NCBI GenBank assembly: GCA_030151865.1
Contig: JASLCK010000044.1
Span: 1-9,217, forward strand
Source: Rhodospirillaceae bacterium
GTDB taxonomy: Bacteria > Pseudomonadota > Alphaproteobacteria > Rhodospirillales > Magnetospirillaceae
Reading direction: 5' to 3'
Length of the DNA stretch: 9,217 bases
Both the position numbers and the translations under genes were made by a program. Shown piece after piece: positions 1 through 5,190 of the stretch (its first letter is position 1; every line of letters starts with the position of its first letter). The notes beneath the pieces are model-generated. The model ran no database searches. It saw only the letters and a list, made by a program, of their open reading frames with translations, and was not told the origin of the DNA.

Positions 1-423
1 CGCCGCGATGGCGGCGGCGGAGGCGCCGACCACGGAGAAGCGCAGCTTCGTCGCAGCGAAATCGCCCTTGGCCAGCAGACGCACGCCGTCACGCGAACGG
101 CGCAGCACGCCTGACTTCACCAGCGCCTCGGCGTCGATGACCGCGCCGGCATCCAGCTTCTTGGCGTCGATCGCCTTCTGGACATCGCCCAGATTGACCA
201 CGACGTAATCCATCCGCATGTGGTTGGTGAAACCGCGTTTCGGAATACGGCGGTGGAGCGGCATCTGGCCGCCCTCGAAGCCGTTGATCGACACGCCGGT
301 GCGCGAAGTCTGGCCCTTGACGCCACGGCCGCCGGTCTTGCCCTTGCCCGAACCGATACCGCGACCAACGCGGATACGGACCTTGCGAGCACCGGCATTA
401 TCCCGAATGTCGTTCAGTTTCAT
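1..423 (-). CDS. rplO: Large-subunit ribosomal protein L15 (uL15), 3' end cut by window edge
   Basis: Late-assembly protein of the 50S subunit that binds 23S rRNA. Translation from the ATG at 423 gives 141 residues with no stop before the window edge, so the C-terminus is missing; as L15 is usually about 145-160 residues, little is lost. The N-terminus shows the L15 signature: MKLNDIRDNAGARK, then the glycine/lysine-rich rRNA-binding stretch (VGRGIGSGKGKTGGRGVKGQ, residues 19-38), then GFEGGQMPLHRRIPKRGF (48-65). The globular domain follows from about residue 70 (MDYVVVNLGDV). An AAGGA Shine-Dalgarno lies 7 nt before the ATG. Unlike the other genes here it is separated from its upstream neighbour (rpmD) by 99 nt. 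In the usual order secY would come next, outside the window. Identity is certain; only the end is unseen. Confidence 0.97.
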   Translation of the reverse strand, partial: MKLNDIRDNAGARKVRIRVGRGIGSGKGKTGGRGVKGQTSRTGVSINGFEGGQMPLHRRIPKRGFTNHMRMDYVVVNLGDVQKAIDAKKLDAGAVIDAEALVKSGVLRRSRDGVRLLAKGDFAATKLRFSVVGASAAAIAA

Positions 424-437
424 TTGTCGTTCCTTCT

Positions 438-454
438 GGCGGAACCTGTCCGCC
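438..454 (-). other. Hairpin just upstream of the rplO ribosome-binding site
   Basis: Perfect 6-bp inverted repeat read on the minus strand as GGCGGA, loop CAGGT, TCCGCC. It ends 15 nt before the rplO ATG, directly before the AGAAGGA ribosome-binding site. No T-tract follows, so it is not an intrinsic terminator. In RNA it would form a short stem beside the ribosome-binding site. Function is unknown. Confidence 0.45.
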
Positions 455-473
455 TTAAAGCCGAAGGGCACGA

Positions 474-501
474 TCCCGGCCCCGTTTTAACAGGGTCGGG
501 A
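474..501 (-). other. GC-rich imperfect hairpin in the rpmD-rplO spacer
   Basis: On the minus strand TCCCG pairs with CGGGA, then CCC with GGG and GT with AC around a TAAA loop. Small internal mismatches (A against GC, and a bulged T) interrupt the stem. The following bases (TCGTGCCC) are not a U-tract, so a Rho-independent terminator is unlikely. It lies within the 99-nt gap, the longest non-coding stretch of the window (424-522). Role unknown; a processing site or RNA-stability element is possible. Confidence 0.4.
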
Positions 502-522
502 ACGCGCCGATTCAACCTTACG

Positions 523-711
523 TCACTGCGCTTCGTCGACACGAAGCAGGTGGCGCACCTTGTTGATCATGCCGCGAACGGAAGGAGTGTCCTCCAGTTC
601 ACGGGTGCGGTGCAGCTTGTTCAGCCCCAGGCCGACCAGGGTCGCTTCCTGATCCTTGGTACGGCCGATCGGGCTGCCGACTTGCGTCACCTTGACGGTC
701 TTCTTAGCCAT
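523..711 (-). CDS. rpmD: Large-subunit ribosomal protein L30 (uL30)
   Basis: Small 50S protein of 62 residues, the usual bacterial length (about 58-62), with a compact alpha-beta fold that binds 23S rRNA. Recognisable features are the N-terminal strand AKKTVKVTQVGSPIGR (residues 2-17), the central LVGLGLNKLHRTRELEDTPS (24-43) and the closing helix and strand GMINKVRHLLRV (47-58). The ATG at 711 was chosen over in-frame GTG codons at 720 and 714, because AAGGAG sits 8 nt before the ATG and the family starts with MA-K. It begins 5 nt after the rpsE stop, so translation is probably coupled to rpsE. The 99-nt spacer to rplO follows. Confidence 0.97.
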   Translation of the reverse strand: MAKKTVKVTQVGSPIGRTKDQEATLVGLGLNKLHRTRELEDTPSVRGMINKVRHLLRVDEAQ

Positions 712-716
712 CACGA

Positions 717-1352
717 TCACTCCTTGGCGGCAGCGGCGGCGCCGTCACGGCGACCGACGATTTCACCGACCTTCTTGCCACGCTTGGCAGCGATGGCACG
801 CGGGCTGGCGACATTCACCAGAGCGTCGAAGGTGGCCTTGATCATGTTGTGCGGGTTCGAGGTGCCAATGCACTTGGCGACGACGTCCTGCACGCCCATG
901 GTTTCGAAGACGGCGCGCATCGGGCCGCCGGCGATGATGCCGGTACCAGCCGGAGCGGCACGCAGCACAACGCGGCCGGCACCGAAGTGACCATTGGCGT
1001 CATGATGCAAAGTGCGGCCTTCGCGCAGCGCGACGCGGATCATGTTGCGCTTGGCCTGATCGGTCGCCTTGCGGATGGCTTCCGGAACTTCGCGAGCCTT
1101 GCCGGAACCATAGCCGACGCGGCCCTTGGCGTCACCGACCACGACCAGGGCGGCGAAAGCGAAACGACGTCCGCCCTTGACCACCTTGGCAACACGGTTG
1201 ATGTGCACCAGCTTGTCAACCAGATCACTCTCCTCGCGGTCGCGAGGAGACTGGTTATCGTTACGCTGACCGCGCTGGCTGCGTTCACCGCGTTCGCCGC
1301 GTTCGCGGCTGGGGCGTTCGCCACCACGCTCGGGATTGGGGTTACGTGCCAT
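717..1352 (-). CDS. rpsE: Small-subunit ribosomal protein S5 (uS5) with charged N-terminal extension
   Basis: 30S protein near the mRNA entry channel, involved in decoding fidelity; spectinomycin-resistance changes map to its N-terminal loop in E. coli. The 211 residues compare with 167 in E. coli. The conserved double-stranded-RNA-binding-like domain starts at DLVDKLVHINRVAK (43-56), with VKGGRRF (58-64), VVGDAKGRVGYGSGKAREVP (71-90), and the C-terminal half TGIIAGGPMRAVFE (137-150) and GTSNPHNM (163-170), ending in a short alanine-rich tail. The extra length is mostly a disordered, Arg/Glu/Gly-rich extension at residues 2-42 (ERGERGERS repeats) plus a small HHDANGHFGAG insertion (116-126) typical of alphaproteobacterial S5. 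The ATG at 1352 has AAAGGG 9 nt upstream and lies 13 nt after rplR. A longer reading frame to 1520 exists but runs through rplR and is not used. Confidence 0.97.
   Translation of the reverse strand: MARNPNPERGGERPSRERGERGERSQRGQRNDNQSPRDREESDLVDKLVHINRVAKVVKGGRRFAFAALVVVGDAKGRVGYGSGKAREVPEAIRKATDQAKRNMIRVALREGRTLHHDANGHFGAGRVVLRAAPAGTGIIAGGPMRAVFETMGVQDVVAKCIGTSNPHNMIKATFDALVNVASPRAIAAKRGKKVGEIVGRRDGAAAAAKE
1229..1250. repeat. 22-bp near-perfect inverted repeat inside rpsE
   Basis: Ten-base arms (tctcctcgcg and cgcgaggaga) are separated by only two bases. In the rpsE mRNA this could fold into a 9-bp stem closed by a 4-base loop. It falls in codons for SPRDREES, in the poorly conserved N-terminal extension, so the protein sequence does not force the symmetry. 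Seen directly; function not known. Confidence 0.6.
1278..1304 (-). repeat. Three tandem 9-bp units (GAACGCGGC-like) in rpsE
   Basis: Three consecutive 9-bp units read GAACGCGGC, GAACGCGGT and GAACGCAGC on the coding strand, encoding ERG ERG ERS at residues 17-25 of S5. The SQRGQR that follows extends the pattern loosely. Such units can change number by slippage in multiples of three codons without breaking the frame. Confidence 0.7.
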
Positions 1353-1365
1353 GTCAAGTATCCCT

Positions 1366-1728
1366 TTAGAACGACAGCCCGCCTTCGCGGGCGGCGTCGG
1401 CCAGGGCCTTGACCCGGCCATGATAAATATAACCACCGCGGTCGAACACCACCTCGGTGATACCGGCCTTGACGGCGCGTTCAGCCAGCAGCTGACCGAC
1501 CTTCTGGGCGGCAGCCACATCGGCGCCCGTCTTCAGATCGGTGCGCAGATCAGCTTCGAGAGACGAAGCGGAAGCCAGGGTGGCTCCCTTAACGTCATCG
1601 ATGATCTGAGCATAGATATGCTTGGACGAACGGAAGACCGACAGACGGGGGCGGCCATTCGCCTTCTTGCGAAGGGCGAAACGGTTGCGCGACTGGCGGC
1701 GCAGGAAAAGCTCTTTCGGCGAGATCAT
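1366..1728 (-). CDS. rplR: Large-subunit ribosomal protein L18 (uL18)
   Basis: 50S central-protuberance protein that, with L5, binds 5S rRNA and links it to 23S rRNA. Its 120 residues match the family's usual size. The basic N-terminus (residues 9-28, LRRQSRNRFALRKKANGRPR) is the disordered rRNA-binding tail. The core follows as RLSVFRSSKHIYAQIIDD (28-45), then VAAAQKVGQLLAERAVKAGI (71-90) and the diagnostic C-terminus VVFDRGGYIYHGRVKALADA (93-112) ending REGGLSF. The start at 1728 follows the rplF stop by 9 nt; the ribosome-binding site is modest (GTAGGG overlapping the rplF TAG). rpsE follows after 13 nt. Confidence 0.98.
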   Translation of the reverse strand: MISPKELFLRRQSRNRFALRKKANGRPRLSVFRSSKHIYAQIIDDVKGATLASASSLEADLRTDLKTGADVAAAQKVGQLLAERAVKAGITEVVFDRGGYIYHGRVKALADAAREGGLSF

Positions 1729-1737
1729 GGCGCGACC

Positions 1738-2271
1738 CTACTTCTTCTTGCCTTCCTTACGGAAGATCGTTTCGGTCTCGTACTTCACGCCCTTGCCCTT
1801 ATAGGGTTCGGGACCGCGGAACGCACGGATTTCGGCGGCGACCTGACCAACCCGTTGGCGGTCCTTACCACTGATGGAGATGCTGGTAGGCTTCTCGCAC
1901 TTGATGGTGAGGTCATCCGGGATCGGGTAGTTCACGTCGTGCGAGAAACCGAGAGCCAACTGCAGGGTCTTGCCCTGGACAGCGGCACGGTAACCGACGC
2001 CGTTGATCTCGAGGTTCACGGTGAAGCCTTCGCTCACGCCCTTGACCATGTTGTTGATCAAAGCGCGGGTGGTGCCCCACAGCATCCGGGCCTTCTTGGA
2101 CTCGGAACGGGGCTTCACCCACACCAGGTTACCTTCCAGGGAGGTCTCGACTTCGTCCGACACGGTGAGCACGGAAGTGCCCAGCTTGCCCTTGACGGAG
2201 ACTTCGGCCCCGGAAACAGCGACGGTGACGCCATTCGGCACCGTCACAGGATATTTACCGACACGCGACAT
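1738..2271 (-). CDS. rplF: Large-subunit ribosomal protein L6 (uL6)
   Basis: 50S protein near the GTPase-associated region and sarcin-ricin loop. It has two tandem L6 folds: domain 1 about residues 1-80 (MSRVGKYPVTVPNGV at the start) and domain 2 about 82-177, with EINGVGYRAAVQGKTLQLALGFSH as its core (88-111). The C-terminal signature GPEPYKGKGVKYETETIFRK (153-172) and a KKK tail are present. Length 177 matches E. coli L6. The ATG at 2271 has AAGGAG 8 nt upstream and follows the rpsH stop by 12 nt. Confidence 0.98.
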   Translation of the reverse strand: MSRVGKYPVTVPNGVTVAVSGAEVSVKGKLGTSVLTVSDEVETSLEGNLVWVKPRSESKKARMLWGTTRALINNMVKGVSEGFTVNLEINGVGYRAAVQGKTLQLALGFSHDVNYPIPDDLTIKCEKPTSISISGKDRQRVGQVAAEIRAFRGPEPYKGKGVKYETETIFRKEGKKK

Positions 2272-2283
2272 CTCTGGAGCTCC

Positions 2284-2679
2284 TTAGAACACCTGGCAGA
2301 GGACTTCGCCACCAACATTGGCAGCGCGGGCCTCGGCGTCGGACATCACGCCACGCGGGGTCGACAGGATCGAGATACCCAGGCCGTTGGAAACCTTCGG
2401 CAGGTCCTTGATCTTCGAGTAAACGCGGCGGCCGGGCTTAGAGACACGGGAAATTTCCCGGATCACCGGCTGTCCTTCATGGTACTTCAGTTCGATGGTC
2501 AGCTCGGCAATGCCGGTGCGGACGTCGGCCTGGGAGTAGCCACGGATATAGCCTTCACGCTTCAGCACTTCGAGCACATTGGCACGCAGGCGGGAAGCAG
2601 GGGCAGTGACGGCGTTCTTACGAGCCAGCTGGCCGTTACGGATGCGCGTCAGCATATCCCCAAGGGGATCGGTCATCAT
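2284..2679 (-). CDS. rpsH: Small-subunit ribosomal protein S8 (uS8)
   Basis: 30S platform/body protein that binds helix 21 of 16S rRNA. In E. coli it is also the translational repressor of the spc operon, acting on mRNA around the rplE start; I could not recognise that site here by eye. The 131 residues include DPLGDMLTRIRNGQLARKN (4-22) and the RNA-binding C-terminal domain with GLGISILSTPRGVMSDAEAR (99-118) and GGEVLCQVF. Two adjacent ATGs (2679 and 2676) are possible; 2679 is preferred because GGAG lies 9 nt before it, against 12 nt for the second. Thirteen nt separate it from rpsN, whose TAA forms part of the TAAGGAG ribosome-binding site. Confidence 0.97.
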   Translation of the reverse strand: MMTDPLGDMLTRIRNGQLARKNAVTAPASRLRANVLEVLKREGYIRGYSQADVRTGIAELTIELKYHEGQPVIREISRVSKPGRRVYSKIKDLPKVSNGLGISILSTPRGVMSDAEARAANVGGEVLCQVF

Positions 2680-2692
2680 CTTCGGCGTCTCC

Positions 2693-2998
2693 TTACCAGC
2701 TCGACTTAACCATGCCCGGGATCTGGCCGCGGTGGCCAAGTTCACGGAGCTGGTTACGGCACAGCTTGAACTTACGATAGTTACCGCGCGGACGGCCGGT
2801 CACGGCACAACGCAAGCGGAAACGGGTCGGCGACGAGTTGCGGGGCAGCTCGGCCAGCTTCAAAACGGCCTCGAAGCGATCTTCGGGGCTCGCGCTCTGG
2901 TCCTTGATGAGGGCCTTCAGCTTCGCACGGCGGTTGGCGTACTGCTTCGCCATCCGTTCGCGCTTCAGATTGCGCTCAACGGCGCTAGTCTTAGCCAT
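2693..2998 (-). CDS. rpsN: Small-subunit ribosomal protein S14 (uS14), zinc-independent long form
   Basis: 30S head protein. The 101-residue length and only two cysteines (C64, C80), with no CxxC pair, identify the long zinc-independent type rather than the 61-residue zinc-ribbon type. Landmarks are MAKTSAVERNLKRERMAKQY (1-20), LAELPRNSSPTRFRLRCAVT (48-67), GRPRGNYRKFKLCRNQLREL (68-87) and the ending GQIPGMVKSSW. The ATG at 2998 was chosen over an upstream in-frame ATG at 3064, which would run back into rplE; the chosen start has TAGGAG 8 nt upstream and gives the conserved MAK start. It follows rplE by 20 nt. Confidence 0.98.
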   Translation of the reverse strand: MAKTSAVERNLKRERMAKQYANRRAKLKALIKDQSASPEDRFEAVLKLAELPRNSSPTRFRLRCAVTGRPRGNYRKFKLCRNQLRELGHRGQIPGMVKSSW

Positions 2999-3018
2999 TG
3001 TCTGATCTCCTACCGGGC

Positions 3019-3561
3019 TCAGCTGACGAAGGGCATCGCGAAGCCCTTGAGCAGGGCCTTGCATTCTTCGTCGGTCTTGGCGGTCGTCACGAACACGATG
3101 TCCATGCCGCGCACGCTATCAACGCGGTCGTAGTTGATTTCAGGGAACACCAACTGTTCCTTGAGACCCATGGCATAATTGCCACGACCGTCAAAGCTCT
3201 TGCCGGGAACGCCGCGGAAGTCGCGGACGCGGGGCAGAGCGATGGTGACCAAACGGTCAAGGAACTCGTACATGTGTTCCTTGCGCAGGGTCACCTTGAC
3301 GCCCACAACCTGGTTTTCACGCAGCTTGAAGCCGGCGATCGACTTCTTCGCACGGGTCACGACCGGCTTCTGGCCGGCAATGGCGGTCAGATCGGCAATG
3401 GCGCCTTCGATCTTCTTCGAATCCTGGGCGGCTTCACCGACGCCCATATTGATGACGATCTTTTCGAGGCGCGGAACCTGATGAGAGTTCGCGTAGTTGA
3501 ACTGCTCCTGCAGGGCCTTGCGGACCACGTTGTCATAATGCTCACGCAAACGCGTAGCCAT
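3019..3561 (-). CDS. rplE: Large-subunit ribosomal protein L5 (uL5)
   Basis: 50S central-protuberance protein that binds 5S rRNA, contacts P-site tRNA and forms an inter-subunit bridge to S13. Its 180 residues match E. coli (179). Signatures are KIVINMGVGEAAQDSKKIEG (34-53), GQKPVVTRAKKSIAGFKLRE (63-82), RVRDFRGVPGKSFDGRGNYA (111-130), MGLKEQLVFPEINYD (131-145) and RGMDIVFVTTAKTDEE (151-166). The start at 3561 has AGGGGAG 9 nt upstream and lies 15 nt after the rplX stop. In E. coli the S8 repressor site overlaps this start; conservation here is not established. Confidence 0.98.
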   Translation of the reverse strand: MATRLREHYDNVVRKALQEQFNYANSHQVPRLEKIVINMGVGEAAQDSKKIEGAIADLTAIAGQKPVVTRAKKSIAGFKLRENQVVGVKVTLRKEHMYEFLDRLVTIALPRVRDFRGVPGKSFDGRGNYAMGLKEQLVFPEINYDRVDSVRGMDIVFVTTAKTDEECKALLKGFAMPFVS

Positions 3562-3576
3562 AGTTCAGTGCTCCCC

Positions 3577-3894
3577 TCAGCGGTCGATCTGCTCGCCCGA
3601 CTTACGGGCGACGCGGACTTTCTTACCGTCCTCAAGAACCTTGAAGCTGACACGGGTCGCTTCGTTGCTCTTGGGGTCGATGTGCGCGACGTTGGAAACG
3701 TGGATAGCCGCTTCCTGCTTCACCAGGCCACCCTGGTTGGTCATGCTGGGCTTGGTGTGCTTGGTCACCACATTAACGCCCTGCACAACGACGCGGTTTT
3801 CGCTGGGGATCACGCGCAGAACTTCGCCGCGCTTGCCCTTGTCCTTACCGGCGATCACGACAACCTGATCGCCCTTCTTCACCTTCGCGGCCAT
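3577..3894 (-). CDS. rplX: Large-subunit ribosomal protein L24 (uL24)
   Basis: Assembly-initiator protein of the 50S subunit that binds the 5' region of 23S rRNA and sits by the tunnel exit. Its 105 residues contain an N-terminal KOW motif (about 6-32: KKGDQVVVIAGKDKGKRGEV), then VQGVNVVTKHTKPS (37-50), QGGLVKQEAAIHVSNVAHID (54-73) and a basic C-terminus. The ATG at 3894 shares its A with the rplN stop (TGATG), a one-base overlap indicating translational coupling; an adjacent GTG at 3897 is less likely. GAGGTG in the last rplN codons serves as ribosome-binding site. Confidence 0.98.
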   Translation of the reverse strand: MAAKVKKGDQVVVIAGKDKGKRGEVLRVIPSENRVVVQGVNVVTKHTKPSMTNQGGLVKQEAAIHVSNVAHIDPKSNEATRVSFKVLEDGKKVRVARKSGEQIDR

Positions 3895-4262
3895 CACAAC
3901 ACCTCGGGAGCCAAGGAGATGATCTTCATGTACTTCTTCGCACGCAGCTCGCGGGTGACCGGGCCGAAAATGCGGGTGCCGATCGGCTCGCCCTGCTTGT
4001 TAATCAGCACGGCGGCGTTGCGGTCGAACCGAATGGCGGAGCCATCAGCACGACGGATCTCCTTCGCGGTACGAACGATCACCGCACGGTGAACGTCGCC
4101 CTTCTTGACGCGACCACGCGGGATCGCCTCCTTGATGGACACGACGATCACATCGCCCACATGGGCGATGGTACGGTGCGAACCGCCAAGGACCTTGATG
4201 CACTGCACCCGGCGGGCACCCGAATTATCGGCGACGTCCAGGTTGGTTTGCATCTGGATCAT
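3894..4262 (-). CDS. rplN: Large-subunit ribosomal protein L14 (uL14), first gene of the spc half
   Basis: 50S interface protein forming inter-subunit bridges near helix 44 of 16S rRNA and contacting L19; RsfS silencing factor binds it in other bacteria. The 122 residues align end to end with the family: MIQMQTNLDVADNSGARRVQ (1-20), CIKVLGGSHR (21-30), GDVIVVSIKEAIPRGRVKKG (36-55), RFDRNAAVLINKQGEPIGTR (78-97), IFGPVTREL (98-106) and YMKIISLAPEVL at the end. The start at 4262 has AAAGGAAA about 7-8 nt upstream. The 39-nt gap before it marks the S10/spc junction and shows no terminator. Confidence 0.98.
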   Translation of the reverse strand: MIQMQTNLDVADNSGARRVQCIKVLGGSHRTIAHVGDVIVVSIKEAIPRGRVKKGDVHRAVIVRTAKEIRRADGSAIRFDRNAAVLINKQGEPIGTRIFGPVTRELRAKKYMKIISLAPEVL

Positions 4263-4301
4263 TTGGTTATTTCCTTTCTCTGCCGGAAAAGGCGCGCCGA
4301 A

Positions 4302-4544
4302 TTACGACGCGACTTCCTCGGTGATCACGGTCCAGCTCTTGGTCTTCGAGATCGGAGCGCATTCCTGAATGCGCACAGAATCGCCGACCTTGCAGCTGTT
4401 GGTTTCATCGTGCGCGCTATACTTCTTAGAGCGACGAATGAACTTCTTGTAAACCGGGTGCATCACGCGGCGTTCGACACGGACGACCACGGTCTTGTCC
4501 ATGGCGTCCGACACCACCACACCCTGCAAAATGCGCTTGGGCAT
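4302..4544 (-). CDS. rpsQ: Small-subunit ribosomal protein S17 (uS17), last gene of the S10 half
   Basis: Early-binding 30S protein with an OB fold that organises the 5' domain of 16S rRNA. Its 80 residues show MPKRILQGVVVSDAMDKTVV (1-20), VRVERRVMHPVYKKFIRRSK (21-40), KYSAHDETNSCKVGDSVRIQ (41-60), ECAPISKTKSWTVI (61-74). All are S17 hallmarks: the MDKTVVV strand, HPVYKKF, the HDE motif, GD.V.I.E and the P(L/I)SK.K.W ending. The start at 4544 lies 13 nt after rpmC with an excellent TAGGAGG site that overlaps the rpmC stop. Confidence 0.98.
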   Translation of the reverse strand: MPKRILQGVVVSDAMDKTVVVRVERRVMHPVYKKFIRRSKKYSAHDETNSCKVGDSVRIQECAPISKTKSWTVITEEVAS

Positions 4545-4553
4545 CGTCTAAAA

Positions 4554-4560
4554 CCTCCTA
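4554..4560 (-). promoter_or_regulatory. Shine-Dalgarno site of rpsQ overlapping the rpmC stop
   Basis: TAGGAGG on the minus strand; the TAG is the rpmC stop codon. The spacing to the rpsQ ATG is 9 nt. Terminating ribosomes on rpmC would sit on this site, which suggests coupled re-initiation. Confidence 0.8.
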
Positions 4561-4749
4561 CGACGCTTGCTCGCCGAGGATGGTCTTGATGGTCGCGATA
4601 TCGCGACGCACCTGACGCACCCGGGCAGTGTTCTCCAGCTGGCCGGAAGCCCGCTGGAAGCGCAGATTAAACTGTTCTTTCTTCAACTCAAGCAATTGTT
4701 CTTTGAGCTGATCAGAAGTTTTGGTCCGCAATTCGCTGGCCTTCGCCAT
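4558..4749 (-). CDS. rpmC: Large-subunit ribosomal protein L29 (uL29)
   Basis: Small 50S protein beside the polypeptide tunnel exit, next to L23, where it contributes to the docking platform for nascent-chain factors. Its 63 residues form two antiparallel helices: MAKASELRTKTSDQLKEQLL (1-20), ELKKEQFNLRFQRASGQLEN (21-40), then TARVRQVRRDIATIKTILGE (41-60). The motifs LKKEQFNLRFQ and GQLENTARVR(Q)VRRDIA are diagnostic. The ATG at 4749 is preferred over a TTG at 4755 because GGGGAGG lies 7 nt upstream and the family begins MK/MA. Only 2 nt separate it from the rplP stop. It contains a 16-bp palindrome (4592-4607). Confidence 0.98.
   Translation of the reverse strand: MAKASELRTKTSDQLKEQLLELKKEQFNLRFQRASGQLENTARVRQVRRDIATIKTILGEQAS
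4592..4607. repeat. 16-bp perfect palindrome within rpmC
   Basis: GTCGCGATATCGCGAC reads the same on both strands. It encodes the RRDIAT part of L29, a conserved helix, so protein constraint may partly explain it. Function is not known and it may be chance. Confidence 0.5.
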
Positions 4750-4751
4750 GA

Positions 4752-5171
4752 TCAAGCCTCCCCAGCCAGGCGCTGAACAAACCGAGTCTTGATCGGCAGC
4801 TTGGCAGCCGCGAGCAAGAAGCCCTGACGGGCGATCTCTTCCGGCACACCATCGACTTCGAAGATGATGCGGCCGGGCTTGATGCGCGCGGTCCAGTATT
4901 CGGGCGCACCCTTACCGGAGCCCATACGCACTTCGGCGGGCTTGGTCGAAACCGGCAGATCCGGGAACACACGGATCCAGACGCGGCCGAGACGCTTCAT
5001 ATGACGGGTCAAAGCACGACGAGCGGCTTCGATCTGGCGCGCAGTGATGCGCTCCGGTTCCAGAGCCTTGAGACCATAAGCCCCAAAGTTCAGTTCAAAA
5101 CCGCCCTTGGCATCGCCATGGATGCGGCCCTTGTGAGCCTTGCGGTATTTCGTACGCTTCGGACTAAGCAT
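4752..5171 (-). CDS. rplP: Large-subunit ribosomal protein L16 (uL16)
   Basis: 50S protein close to the A site and peptidyl-transferase centre that helps to position A-site tRNA. Its 139 residues carry MLSPKRTKYRKAHKGRIHGD (1-20), ITARQIEAARRALTRHMKRL (42-61), GRVWIRVFPDLPVSTKPAEV (62-81), RMGSGKGAPEYWTA (82-95) and the ending LAAAKLPIKTRFV. R82 aligns with E. coli Arg81, the residue hydroxylated there by YcfD; whether this organism modifies it is not visible. The start at 5171 gives the universally conserved MLxPKRTKYRK, but the upstream ribosome-binding site is weak (GGACG or CGGAA) in a 19-nt gap after rpsC. Confidence 0.98.
   Translation of the reverse strand: MLSPKRTKYRKAHKGRIHGDAKGGFELNFGAYGLKALEPERITARQIEAARRALTRHMKRLGRVWIRVFPDLPVSTKPAEVRMGSGKGAPEYWTARIKPGRIIFEVDGVPEEIARQGFLLAAAKLPIKTRFVQRLAGEA
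4757..4763 (-). promoter_or_regulatory. Shine-Dalgarno site of rpmC
   Basis: GGGGAGG on the minus strand, 7 nt before the ATG at 4749 and inside the last codons of rplP. It is too close to the alternative TTG at 4755 (about 1 nt), so it decides the rpmC start. Confidence 0.8.
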
Positions 5172-5190
5172 TTCCGTTCACGTCCATTAA

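Noticed and set aside
474..501. Rho-independent terminator between rpmD and rplO
   Set aside because: The stem is GC-rich but is followed by TCGTGCCC, not a T-tract, and the same operon continues directly.
717..1520. Longer form of rpsE starting at 1520
   Set aside because: The added 56 codons run through rplR in another frame. The ATG at 1352 has a good ribosome-binding site and the expected MAR start.
1336..2709. 457-codon open frame on the plus strand
   Set aside because: It lies antisense to rplR, rplF and rpsH, all certain genes. Long antisense frames arise from the strong G/C third-position preference. The translation has no recognisable domain and no ribosome-binding site was evident.
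2998..4092. 364-codon open frame on the plus strand
   Set aside because: Antisense to rplE, rplX and rplN. His/Asp/Leu-rich composition is typical of a reverse-strand shadow of conserved ribosomal genes.
4151..4170. 8-bp hairpin with a 4-base loop inside rplN
   Set aside because: Also at chance level, and it falls on the conserved IAHVGD codons, so protein constraint explains it.
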